A stretch of 64,000 nucleotides of DNA, from positions 248,001 through 312,000 of the forward strand of contig JARGSG010000241.1 in the NCBI GenBank assembly GCA_030374805.1, in the 5' to 3' direction. This stretch comes from Gracilaria gracilis. Its lineage: Eukaryota; Rhodophyta; Florideophyceae; Gracilariales; Gracilariaceae. The notes under the pieces were generated by a model, which saw only the letters and a program-made list of their open reading frames with translations, made no database searches and was not told the origin of the DNA. Positions 42,740 through 53,290 of this stretch are shown here, piece after piece (the first letter of the stretch is position 1; each line of letters starts with the position of its first letter). A program made the position numbers and the translations under genes.

Positions 42740-43837
42740 CAAAAAAAATGAACATCGGGCCCAATGGCAGGAAATAAGATTCCCAGTACCCTACGGAGTC
42801 GGACCCCTGACCCCCGGAGACCTTCCGGGTAGGAAACGACTTCTTCAGTCTACCTCCTCCTGCGTTCCGGGAGAAGGCGCGTTGCTCTCTACGAGATGTC
42901 CAGAGGATGGTACATGGCCAAAGATATGCCTTCACCAAGTAAAACCCTCTCTGATCTCTTGCAAGAACTTGCGCGACCTTGAAAGAGCAGCTACTTTGAC
43001 ACCCAAGGTACGCTTCTAGCGAGCAATCAATGAAGATCACAAGCGGCCTGATCCCAATGGGAGGTCAGCCTTCGATACGTTGCCTTCCCGTACTAAAAGC
43101 CCACTGGACAAGCCAATGAGTCAATTGCACGGATCAAAAGCTCCTTATGGATGCCTTCACCGCCGTCCAAGCATATAACACACAGTCAGGTTTAATACAC
43201 AAAAATCAAACACCACAAGCAAAGTGCAGTACGCCACGGCACCCCGTTAGCATTAGCGCTCGCGGTACAACACCGTTATCCGCCCAAAAGGACCGGTGGA
43301 GCCCGCTGGTCAGCACGTCCGCCTTGGTTCAAGCCACCTGGCTCCCGTCCCCGACTACTCGGATCAACCGTTTTTCGCACAGGTAATGCAGTGATGACCA
43401 AAAAATGCCGAGCATACACGTAGTGCACGGACGTCGAGAAGAACTGCTGAGCACAAAGCTAGTGCCCAGACTTCGATAAAAATGGTCTCAACCTCTCGGA
43501 TCAGAACCCGCAAACACGACGCGGGGATCCCAACAACAAGAACAATAGAGGGAGACCAAACAAATCGGATAGCGATCGACAACAAGGGCAACAACGAGCC
43601 CCCAAACACAATCACGATAGAGAGTCAACGTCGAACCACTACCAACACAACGCCCTCAGGGAGGAACGCAATCGAAAAAAGAGAATTACAACACCAACGA
43701 AACCAACCAATAACACAAGATACGGAATCGAACAAACAACGGCAACATCAACAACGGCGATGAATAACAAGGTTGGCGGTGAGGGAGAGCGGCGGTGAGG
43801 GAATCATGACGAACAAAATCGGCAGAGGTCAGCGGGG
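42740..43837 (-). other. NA2 leader, homologous to the Copia-B leader
   Basis: Near-identical to 23600-24700. It matches the Copia-B leader from the PBS to about 42757 and then turns into NA-specific sequence. Confidence 0.85.
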
Positions 43838-43851
43838 CTGGGCCCATAACC
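43838..43851 (-). promoter_or_regulatory. Primer-binding site of NA2
   Basis: GGTTATGGGCCCAG in element sense, abutting the LTR end at 43852. Confidence 0.88.
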
Positions 43852-44746
43852 TGATGGAGGTTATAGCTGGAAGGGAAAGTTGAGAAGATGCAAGGGAAGT
43901 TCGCCAGCTCTGGCTCGGATTTACTTGGAGGTGCTTCTCTCACAACTTATATAGCACTTCTTCGTTGCACCACCGAACAACTCCAACTCTGAGTAAAACC
44001 TAAGCCACTAAGCAGGGCACACTCAGCACTACCAATCATCTTCTAACATGACATGGTAACGCTGCCATAATTCATGACAGCTTACAAGTAACAAGGCACA
44101 ACAGTGCACAGCAGTGCACAGCAGTGCAAAACAATACGTACAATATTGCACAACAATGTACAACAATGTACAACCATGCGCATCCATGACAGTGCATACA
44201 CACAATTCGACAGCGCACCATAATGACCAGACCACGACAATCCATACACAAACACCCGCACCTGTTGCTTGCAACCTGTAATCACTACACGACGCCATAA
44301 TGTGTATGTCTAGGCTCACCGAGTCACACGTCAGCAACAAGTACCTGTAAACCATATGACCTGAACCAAACACAGCCAACAAGTTCCAAGCATCCAGATA
44401 CATACATGTGCATGCAGCACTACCCGAACATGATGTCAACCACTCAACAGTGTCAACACTCGTGCACCATGTACCAAGTATCCACATTGCTACATGTGCA
44501 CACTGTGCACCTCGAACACTCTAGACAACGTGTTCTGGTGTACAGTCTGTCTGTACGAACCCATCTGAACACCTTGATATTCGACACAGCACCACATCTG
44601 ACACGTTCATCCAATGGTGGCTCTTCCACCATCCAACACAGTGGAGCGTACAGAACGACATCAGTCATAGTTTCACATACCAAGGTACCATTCTAGACTT
44701 GTCACATGTGAACAGCTTGATGTCAGTGACAGCATGACATCCAACA
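43852..44746 (-). repeat. 5' LTR of NA2 (short form, 895 bp)
   Basis: TGTTGGATGTCATGC...CCTCCATCA; pairs with the 3' LTR at 39901-41527. Confidence 0.93.
44029..44487 (-). CDS. LTR-borne ORF, 152-codon variant
   Basis: Starts at the same ATG as the 138-codon frames but shifts frame near the end and runs on (ending in CHELWQRYHVMLEDDW). Hydrophobic, Cys-rich; no family recognised. Confidence 0.3.
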   Translation of the reverse strand: MWILGTWCTSVDTVEWLTSCSGSAACTCMYLDAWNLLAVFGSGHMVYRYLLLTCDSVSLDIHIMASCSDYRLQATGAGVCVWIVVVWSLWCAVELCVCTVMDAHGCTLLYIVVQYCTYCFALLCTAVHCCALLLVSCHELWQRYHVMLEDDW

Positions 44747-44751
44747 CATGT

Positions 44752-46702
44752 CTATGGACAAAGCAACTGTTCTACCACCCACTGAAAGAGACATGGACAC
44801 TTACGCAGATAGTGGAGCGACCTCGCACTACTTCCATTCTGCTTCCGCATTCATTCCCAGTACACTGCATGATGTGAAGGAGCGTGTTATACAGCTTGCA
44901 GATAAGACATGTGTGTCTGCAACTCAGCGTGGAGATGTGATTCTGCCTTTCGAGAATGTGAATTTACGTCTGAGTGATGCACTCCTGGTTCCTTCAATGG
45001 AGTACAACTTGGTTTCTGTAGGTTGCTTAGCCGACAAACAGATTGAGTCACGTTTCCGTTCTGCAGAAGTTCGTCTGATTCATGACAATGGTTTCCACAT
45101 TGGGTCAGGAAAGCGCGATAAACGTTCCGGACTGTACACTTTGCCGGAACCGGTAGCGCATTTCACTCATGAACGAGCTCTTACTTCCAGCCAGGTTGAT
45201 TTGGATTGCGCATTGGAGGCCTCGATGACTGCTTTGACACAGCTATGGCACCGAAGACTTGCACATATGAACCCCAGAGACTTGCAAGTTGTTCACAAAC
45301 ATGCAGATGGTGTGCCAAGTCTTGCGAAAATGGAGGAGGTCTGTCGGTCATGCCGTCTTGGAAAAGCACACAAACTACCGTTTCCTGGTTCATTTAGTCG
45401 TGAATCGTCAGTTGGTGACAAAGTGCACACTGACATCATCGGTCCACTCACCACATCGTTTCCGGACAGGTTTAAGTATGCGTCAGCATTCGTGGATGAC
45501 CACTCGCGATATGTTATCATTGGATTCATGAAACACCGCAGCCAAATCAGTGAGGTGTATGATGGTGTTGCGCAGAAGCTCAAGCACCTTGGAGGAGTGG
45601 CGGTGAAGAAACTGCACTCGGATGGCGCTAAGGAATACATTGCGTTACAAGATAATCCAGAAAACACATTTGAAGACACTTCCTTTTCACCTCCGTACAC
45701 TCCGGAACACAACGCCATAGCTGAGCGCATCAATCGCACTATGGAGGAAGCAGCTCGGGCTATGCTCATTCAGGCCAATCTACCGGAATGTTTGTGGGTC
45801 TTTGCGTTGAAACATGTACAGTTTGTGCGGAACGGTGTTCCACATTCAACCACTGGAAGCACACCGTACTCGTTGATGACGGGAAATAGGCCGACATTGA
45901 AGCACACCCGTGCGTTTGGATGTGCAGCTTTCGTACTGAAGATGATCGAAGGAACCAAGTTCGAGTCTCGTGCACTTGAGGGGGTGTACTTGCAGACTCT
46001 TGAGCATGGTGTATTCGATGTACTTGTCAGAGATGATGATGGTCTACCGCACATCATGCACTCACGTCATGTCACATTTGATGAGAATTCATTCCCTGGT
46101 GCCAAGTACTTGGAGGAGTTTATGGAGGATGAATGTGCATCTGACACAGACTACAGTTCTGAGCCTGCGCCATGCTCCGACTCCGACGGCTCTTACCCAG
46201 ATGATCCTGGTGACGAAGTAAATGTGGATGACATTTGTGACAGTACGAGTGGCCCCGATGATGAATCTGGCCCAATTGCCGAAGAAGCATTACCTGCACC
46301 AAGTAATGAAAGCAGTGATGATGGTGTGGACAATGCTGAAGGTGATGGCTCTGCTGATGAAAGTGACCACCACCCTGCGAACGACACAGCGCACGAGCCC
46401 ACCGGTGACACGGACGACTCTACCGAACCACCACGATACCCGTAACGCACGCGTCGTGCACCCCGGAGGTGGTACATGGCTGCGTCTGCAACCACATCTG
46501 CAGTTGAGGTTACCACAAGTGATGAACCTACGCTGAAGGAAGCAATGTCCGCGACGCCCATCGAGCAGAGCTTATGGCGAGCAGCCATTGAAGATGAACT
46601 CGCATCACTTGAGTCAAAGAATACTTGGAAAGAGGACAAGTTTCCATCGCAACAACCACTGCCCACGCACATTGTGCTCAAGGTCAAGCGTAATGCAGAT
46701 GG
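44752..46702 (+). pseudogene. Copia-A3 pol, truncated in RT
   Basis: Continues the gag frame after NA2. Protease motif TYADSGATSHYF near 44800, pre-integrase LWHRRLAHMNPRDL, integrase VDDHSRYVIIGFM / LHSDGAKEYIAL / AERINRTMEEAARA, acidic linker. TAA 46443-46445 interrupts it, at the same codon as in A2 (CAG in A1). The RT N-terminus follows (SLWRAAIEDELASLESKNTW) up to HIVLKVKRNADG at 46702, where LTR-B begins. The rest of RT, RNase H and the 3' LTR are missing. Confidence 0.92.
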
Positions 46703-47107
46703 TGTTGGATGTTGACCTAGTGCTGTCACTGAAAGCAAAAGTGCAGGGGAGCATGGGCTGTTTTGGAGGGTGCTGCTGGAAAAGCGCATATGCGCGTTTG
46801 TGCAAACTCAACGTGAAACTGGCTTCTGATTGGCTACTGCAAATGTGCAAATGCAACGTAGTGTGTACAAGTGTTATGGCATTACTGAGTTGTTCTGGGC
46901 TACACGTGTGTAGCTAGCACAGATGGTATGCTGGACAGTATGCACAGTTATGTACGTGGACATGTTGAACACATTGATGCAACTTGGTGCACTGCGGTGA
47001 TGAGTCAGGTACAGTCATGAGGATTACCCGAACACTGTGGTAACATGTTGTGAAACTTATTGCATTGAGTGAATTTGTGGTTACGTGGTTCTTGGTGAGC
47101 TGGAGCA

Positions 47108-48002
47108 TGTTGGAGGTCATGCTGTCACTGACATCAAGCTGTTCACATGTGACAAGTCTAGAATGGTACCTTGGTATGTGAAACTATGACTGATGTCGTT
47201 CTGTACGCTCCACTGTGTTGGATGGTGGAAGAGCCACCATTGGATGGACGTGTCAGATGTGGTGCTGTGTCGAATATCAAGGTGTTCAGATGGGTTCGTG
47301 CAGACAGACTGTACACCAGGACACGTTGTCCAGAGTGGTCGTGGTGCACAGTGTGCACATGTAGCAATGTGGATACTTGGTACATGGTGCACGAGTGTTG
47401 ACACTGTTGAGTTGTTGACATCATGTTCGGATAGTGCTGCATGCACATGTATGTCTCTGGATGCATGGAACTTGTTGGCTGTGTTTGGTTCACGTCATAT
47501 GGTTTACAGGTACTTGTTGCTGAAGTGTGACTTGGTGAGCCTAGACATACACATTATGGCGTCGTGTACTGATTACAGGTTGCAGGCAACAGGTGCGGGT
47601 GTTTGTGTATGGATTGTCGTGGTCTGGTCATTATGGTGCGCTGTTGTATTGTGTGTATGCACTGTCATGGATGCGCACGGTTGTACATTGTTGTACATTG
47701 TTGTGCAGTATTGTACGGAATTGTTTTGCACTGCTGTACACTGCTGTGCACTGTTGTGCCTTGTTACTTGTAAGCTGTCATGAATTGTGGCAGCGTTACC
47801 ATGTCATGTTAGAAGATGATTGGTAGTATTGAGTGTCCCTGCTTAGTGGCTTAGGTTTTACTCAGAGTTGGAGTTGTTCGGTAGTGCGACGAAAAAGTGC
47901 TATGTGAGTTGTGAGCTAAGCACCTCCAAGTAAATCCCAGCCAGAGCTGGCGGACTTCCCTTGCATCCCCTCAACTTTCCCTTCCAGCTATAACCTCCAT
48001 CA
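47108..48002 (+). repeat. Solo LTR, short form (895 bp), in LTR of Copia-B4
   Basis: TGTTGGAGGTCATGC...CCTCCATCA flanked by GAGCA (47103-47107 and 48003-48007). Confidence 0.95.
47367..47783 (+). CDS. LTR-borne 138-codon ORF, plus-strand copy
   Basis: ATG 259 bp into the solo LTR, same length and layout as at 5271-5687. The frame is also open upstream of this ATG. Function unknown. Confidence 0.35.
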   Translation: MWILGTWCTSVDTVELLTSCSDSAACTCMSLDAWNLLAVFGSRHMVYRYLLLKCDLVSLDIHIMASCTDYRLQATGAGVCVWIVVVWSLWCAVVLCVCTVMDAHGCTLLYIVVQYCTELFCTAVHCCALLCLVTCKLS

Positions 48003-48401
48003 GAGCATACACATATTGGTGTGGTGTACGGAATACAGTTTATTAGCACAATGTGAATTTGTGCATGGTCATCGTTATGTGTAGGCACGTAACTTGTTGA
48101 GTAGGCACGTAACTTGTTGTGCACTGTTGTGCATTGTTGTGCCTTCTTAGTTGTAAGCTGTCATGAATTGTGGCAGTGTTACCATGTTATGTTAGATGAT
48201 GATTGGTAGTATTGAGTGTCCCCGCTTGGTGGCTTAGGTTTTACTCCAAGTGGAAGTGAGCGGTAGTGCGGCGACGTAGTGCTATATAAGTTGTGACAGA
48301 AGCACCTCCAAGTAAATCCGAGCCAGAGCTGGCGAACTTCCTTTGCATATCCCCACCTTCTCTTTGCATCAACCTTCCGTTCCCAGCTATAACCTCCATC
48401 A

Positions 48402-48415
48402 GGTTATGGGCCCAG
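48402..48415 (+). promoter_or_regulatory. Primer-binding site of Copia-B4
   Basis: GGTTATGGGCCCAG directly after the 5' LTR. Confidence 0.9.
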
Positions 48416-49549
48416 CCCCGCTGACCTCTGCCATTATCGTTCGTCTCTCGCCGCTCTCCCACACCGCCGTTCACCCGTTTCGCAGTTTCTCTATCACCGT
48501 CTTCTCGTTGCGTCGGGTGTGTTGACCGTGTTGTTGGTTGGTGTTGGTATTCTTTTTACGGTTTGCGTTCCTCCCTGAGGGCGTTGTGTTGGTAGTGGTT
48601 CGACGTTGACTCTCTATCGTGATTGTGTTTGGGTGCTCGTTGTTGCCCTCGTTGTCGATCGCTATCCGATTTGTTTGGTCTCCCTCTATTGTTCTTCTTG
48701 TTGGGATCCTCGCGTCGTGTTTGCGGGTTCTGATCCGAGAGGTTGAGACCACTTTTATCGAAGTCTGGGCACTAGCTTTGTGCTCAGCAGTTCTTCTCGA
48801 CGTCCGTGCACTACGTGTGTGCTCGGCATTTTTTGGTCATCACTGCATTACCTGTGCGAAAAACGGTTGATCCGAGTAGTCGGGGACGGGAGCCAGGTGG
48901 CTTGAACCAAGGCGGACGTGCTGACCAGCGGGCTCCACCGGTCCTTTTGGGCGGATAACGGTGTTGTACCGCGAGCGCTAAAGCTAACGGGGTGCTGTGG
49001 CGTACTGCACTTTGCTTGTGGTGTTTGACTTTTGTTTGTTGAACCTGATTGTGTGTTAGGTGCTTGGACGGCGGTGAAGGCATCCATAAGGAGCTTTTGA
49101 TCCGTTCAATTGACTCATTGGCTTGTCCAGTGGGCTTTTAGTACGGGGAGGCAACGTATCGAAGGCTGACCTCCCATTGGGATCAGGCCGCTTGTGATCT
49201 TCATTGATTGCTCGCTAGAAGCGTACCTTGGGTGTCAAAGTAGCTGCTCTTTCAAGGTCGCGCAAGTTCTTGCAAGAGATCAGAGAGGGTTTTACTTGGT
49301 GAAGGCATATCTTTGGTCAATAACCATCCTCTGGACATCTCGTAGAGAGCAACGCGCCTTCTCCTCGAACGCGGGAGAGGGTTGACTGCAGAAGTCGTTC
49401 CCTACCCGGACGGTCTCCAGGGGGCCAGGGGTCCGACTCCCTAGGGTACCGGGAATAGTATTTCCTGCCAGTGGGCCCGACTATTGAAGTTTTATTTGTT
49501 TTTATTGTTGTTGCTGTTATTGTTGTTGTTGTTTGTTTGCTGTTGTGGT
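48416..49549 (+). other. Copia-B4 leader, main part
   Basis: Matches 27700-28850. It is interrupted at 49549 by LINE-2 and resumes at 51853-51918 before the gag ATG (51919). Confidence 0.88.
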
Positions 49550-49569
49550 AAAATAGACAATCAGTAGCC

Positions 49570-51701
49570 CCTGGATCACTTCCGTATCAATGCGTCCTGA
49601 CCGCTATCGCTTCTTCTGGGATTCTAGTCTTGACCAGTTTAGTCGTGTGCGATCTACATATTACAAACGGTGGAAACGAAGTAGCAACATTCAAATGTGG
49701 AATGTGTACAAGGTGATTGACCGATTCATAAAACGTCGTTGTCGAGCAAAGAAGAGACAACTGTTGGACGAATTTCTTGATACCACCGAGGACGAAACAG
49801 CATCTCAAACAGTGAATCGAATCAACTCGGTGATGAAATTACGATCTCAGCATAGCGCACGGGCACTGGAACGTGGAAATCCATTAGACCCACAGGACTA
49901 CGCTGAGTTTATTGCCGAGTACCAGCCACCCGAATGTGGGGTGAAAGCAGTCACATTTGATGTTCCGAACTCGTTCCGGATTGCATTGGAAAAATCGATC
50001 CAGGATGCAAAGAAGGGAAGATCGATTGGGCTCGATAACGTGGCATCGGAAATGCTACAGGTGAGTCCAACTTTGTGCGCTTCCACGCTTCTCAAGCTGT
50101 GGCGAGCGTGTGGCAAGTTGGCATATCTACCATCAACGTTGCGGCAGACACGTATATCGCCCATATACAAGAAAGGCGACATCTCGGTACCATCCAACTA
50201 CCGACCGATCTCTATTCTGTCGCACTTGCGCAAAGCAATTTCGGCTGCATTAAACTCGATCGTGATGAACTATATCGAGTTTCATGAGTACCAGTATGAG
50301 TTCTCAAAGTACAATGGAACAGAACAGTCGATTGTGGAGGTGAGTAACATCATCACAAACGGCCACTCGCGTGTGGCAGTACTGGATTTAACGAAGGCGT
50401 ACGACAAAGTTAACCGAAAACTATTGTCGCAAGTGTGCGCATCGAGGTTACAACCGAAGCATGCGGCAATGACTACATTGCTTCTGCAACCATTCAACGC
50501 TTTCATAAATGGAAATTGAAAAGATGAGCAAGTGCAAATGACTCTTGGAGTCCCCCAAGGTGACCCATTCAGCTGTACATTGTTCAACATGTATATTGAT
50601 TCCATGCTATATCGAGTTCAGGAGGTGCCATATCATGTGTCGGATCGAGGTGCAAGTGCATTTGCCGACGATGTGATTCTGATGGCGAAGACTGATAGCG
50701 GGCTGCAACTACTGCTAGACATATGCAGTAGTTGGGGCAAAGAAATGCAAATGCCGTGGAACACTGCAAACGGCAAGTCGATAGTACTGCAACTGCCTGC
50801 AGACCAAAATCACTCTGCAATATTCACACTTGCTGGTGATAAGCTGAGCGTGGTACGTAGTGCAGTATATCTGGGGGTGTCTCTAAACACCAATGGAGTA
50901 ACAACCGACAAGCACATGGAACGCGTACAAAATGCTCAACGTCGATTGGGAAGCCTAGCCGGTGCTGGTCTGCACCGGAATGGATTTGATACGCGCAGCT
51001 GTGTGAGTTTGTACCGCGCATTCGTGAGGTCGATTTACGAATATGCGTTGCATCTTGTACCGCTCACGCCTCATTTGGAAATGGCGATAGTGAAGCTTGA
51101 AGCAACGTTCTTCAAACTGATTCTTGGAAAAATGGCATCTCGGTTTCGAACATATCGGGTGCCGATGATGCGTGCACTTTGTCGTTTAGAGTCTGCGGCT
51201 CTGCGACGAAATGTGCTCGCCTCCAAACGTCAACGGCATTATCAATCGTGTCGTGAGACGGCATTGAACCTTGAATTGGAACACAGATCGCGACAGTTGA
51301 AGGTGAACCGGGCATGTCGGCAGCTGTCGCTGTATAATGCACATCCTTCAATTTCAGCACTACGAGCTGAAATTGATAATGTGTGTACAAAAGGAATAGG
51401 AAGAATACGGGATGCGGAGTTGAAACTTGCCTCGGCAAGACGCGTTCGCAAAATCCCGTGTGCTGCGAATGGAAAATACCCACCCGTTCTTCGGTTGCGC
51501 AAAGTTTCGCACCGAATGATGGGTATCCGATGGTACTTCAATGAGTTCCCAGCGAACCCAATGGAGGCACGTGATGTACTTGGACACGAGTACTGCAAGT
51601 ACGGAAGACTGAAAGTATTACTCGGAATGGAAGATTGGTCACCTGAAGAGAGACAGGAGGCGACCGAAATACTAGATGTATTGGAAGAAGCACAGTTGTA
51701 A
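49570..51701 (+). pseudogene. LINE-2 ORF2, RT and C-terminal domain
   Basis: One frame broken only by TGA 50517-50519, at the same codon as TGA 13552-13554 in LINE-1 (after AFINGN, before KDEQVQMTLGVPQGD). RT motifs: YRPISILSHLRKA, LDLTKAYDKVN, GVPQGDPFSC, FADDVILMAKT near 50660. The C-terminal part runs intact to DVLEEAQL and TAA 51699-51701. Endonuclease absent because of 5' truncation. This is the best-preserved LINE RT in the window. Confidence 0.9.
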
Positions 51702-51710
51702 ATCTGTGCT
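51689..51710 (+). promoter_or_regulatory. Stop-codon hairpin of LINE-2
   Basis: AGCACAG / CTGTGCT stem around TAA 51699-51701, as in LINE-1 and LINE-3. Confidence 0.55.
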
Positions 51711-51918
51711 ATAAGTAGTAAGAATGATTGCGTTGGTTCGTAATTGACCAAGTTAGTTTACACCTTGACAGTGTTACCCTGCTGCTCTTCATGGGACATT
51801 GGGAACACTATAAATAAAAAGCAATTGATTGAAAAAAAATTGCTGTTGTGGTTTGCTGTTGTCATGTTGTTTATGCCATTTCTTTCATCTGGGATCGCTT
51901 TTAATCTCACTTTGCGGC

Positions 51919-52575
51919 ATGGACTCGTTCACTGGGATCAAGATTGAGAAGTTGGGTGAGGATAACTTCCATATCTGGAAGGAGAAAGTTCAGCTTGTGC
52001 TTGCGCTGAAGGATCTCAAGAATCACCTCACCAGCTCTCCACCCACCGATCCAGAAGAATTGTCCAAGTGGGAAACTCGCGACTCAAAGGCCAGAGCTAT
52101 CGTTGGACTTACGCTCAGTGACGAACATTTGGATCATGTGCGCGATGTGAAGGCTGCTGCCGATGTGTGGAAGGCCATATGCAATGTTTTCCAGAGGAAG
52201 ACTCTTCTCAACCGAATCAATGCCAGACGTGCTTTTTACACCGCCAAAATGCGTGACGACCAGAAGATGTTGCAATTCATCAATCATGTTCGTCACTTGG
52301 CTTCTGATCTCAAGATCATGGACGTCAAAGTTGAAGAAGAAGACATTGCAATGGCTATCTTATGTGGACTTCCGGAACGTTTCGAGCACCTCATTGTCGC
52401 TATCGACACCACGATCGGAGATCGCGAGCTCAGTTTGGAGTTCGTGAATAGTCGTTTGCTGCAAGAAGAGCAGCGAATGAATGATCGTGCCAAGGAGGAA
52501 TCCGGAAGTGACGCAGGTTTGGTCGGGCGTCAGAGGTTATTGAAGTCAATTATATGTTACTATTGTGGCAAGAAG
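51919..52575 (+). CDS. Copia-B4 gag, N-terminal part
   Basis: ATG 51919, MDSFTGIKIEKLGEDNFHIW, intact to CYYCGKK in the zinc knuckle. It is split there by Copia-C; the second half (GHIQKNC) resumes at 57293. Near-identical to B3 gag, with no stop in this part. Confidence 0.92.
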
Positions 52576-52580
52576 TAACG

Positions 52581-53290
52581 TTACGCACGCAGGTAGGGTA
52601 GAAAGGGAAGTAAGTAGAGATGGATATTGAAGAAAGAGAAAGTAAAACAAGTGAAGGTTGACGGCCTTGGGTCGACCCGTTTACTCGAGGGTCGTCGATT
52701 GCAACCTACAAATAACCTAGTGCGCGCTTCACCGTCGTCGCAGCAAGCGACGACGGCGGTCGTTACAAGTTGCACGTGTGTGCAGTTGTACACGGAAAGC
52801 GCGCGCAAACTAGAGTACAACAATTTCAAATAACTAAATCAATCAACACTACAAATCCATTGCCAGTCCTTTGATTCAGAACCAGATCTTAAAAAATCAT
52901 CAATTTGCATGGCGGCACTACAACCGCCTTGCGCAGCCCAGAATCGCATATTGCATGCAAAACCGCCCATTCCAGCCTAGAAACGCACATCCTCGCTATC
53001 TGCATAGTTAGTCTACTACTCTAAGCCTCGTCCAATCACAGAGCTCCACTTGGCCCATGCCACCATAACTCTCTATACAATCCATGGCACTTGTAGACAC
53101 CACGTTGCACAAGGACATTTGCAGTAGCCAATCATATTGCCGTTTCACGTTGGGGTTGAGCAGAGGCGCATATGCGCTTTTGCGAAGAGGGTGCCCAAAA
53201 GTGCCCATCGTCCCCTGCAACTTTGCTTCCAAGTAGTCCGAGACCAACCTGAGGGACTGACAGGCACTCGACCATGTCCCAACATCAACA
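52581..53290 (-). repeat. 3' LTR of Copia-C (710 bp)
   Basis: TGTTGATGTTGGGACATGG...GCGTGCGTAA, related to LTR-A in its first 100 bp (GGTCGAGTGCCTGTCAGTCC). It carries GCGCATATGCGC (53166-53177) and the CCAAT module (53128). The left edge may include 5 more bases (taacg). Confidence 0.88.

Larger units (their letters stand above)
39901..44746 (-). mobile_element. NA2: complete non-autonomous LTR retrotransposon
   Basis: Both ends are flanked by CATGT (39896-39900, 44747-44751). Minus-strand order: short-form 5' LTR 44746-43852, PBS 43851-43838, leader, hairpin array, two PPT-like modules, a 243-bp PPT-proximal segment (41770-41528) and 3' LTR 41527-39901 (about 894 bp after removing a solo LTR-A). 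No gag or pol domain. It is inserted in the gag-pol spacer of Copia-A3. Confidence 0.93.
46703..48401 (+). repeat. 5' LTR of Copia-B4, with nested solo LTR
   Basis: B1-type LTR, about 799 bp once 47108-48002 and one GAGCA are removed. TGTTGGATGTTGACC...CCTCCATCA, followed at once by PBS 48402. Close to the 3' partner at 60678-61488. Confidence 0.92.
49550..51839 (+). mobile_element. LINE-2, 5'-truncated copy
   Basis: 2290 bp with target duplication TTGCTGTTGTGGT (49537-49549 and 51840-51852) and an A-rich tail (AATTGATTGAAAAAAAA). It begins within ORF2, after the endonuclease. Inserted in the Copia-B4 leader. Confidence 0.93.
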
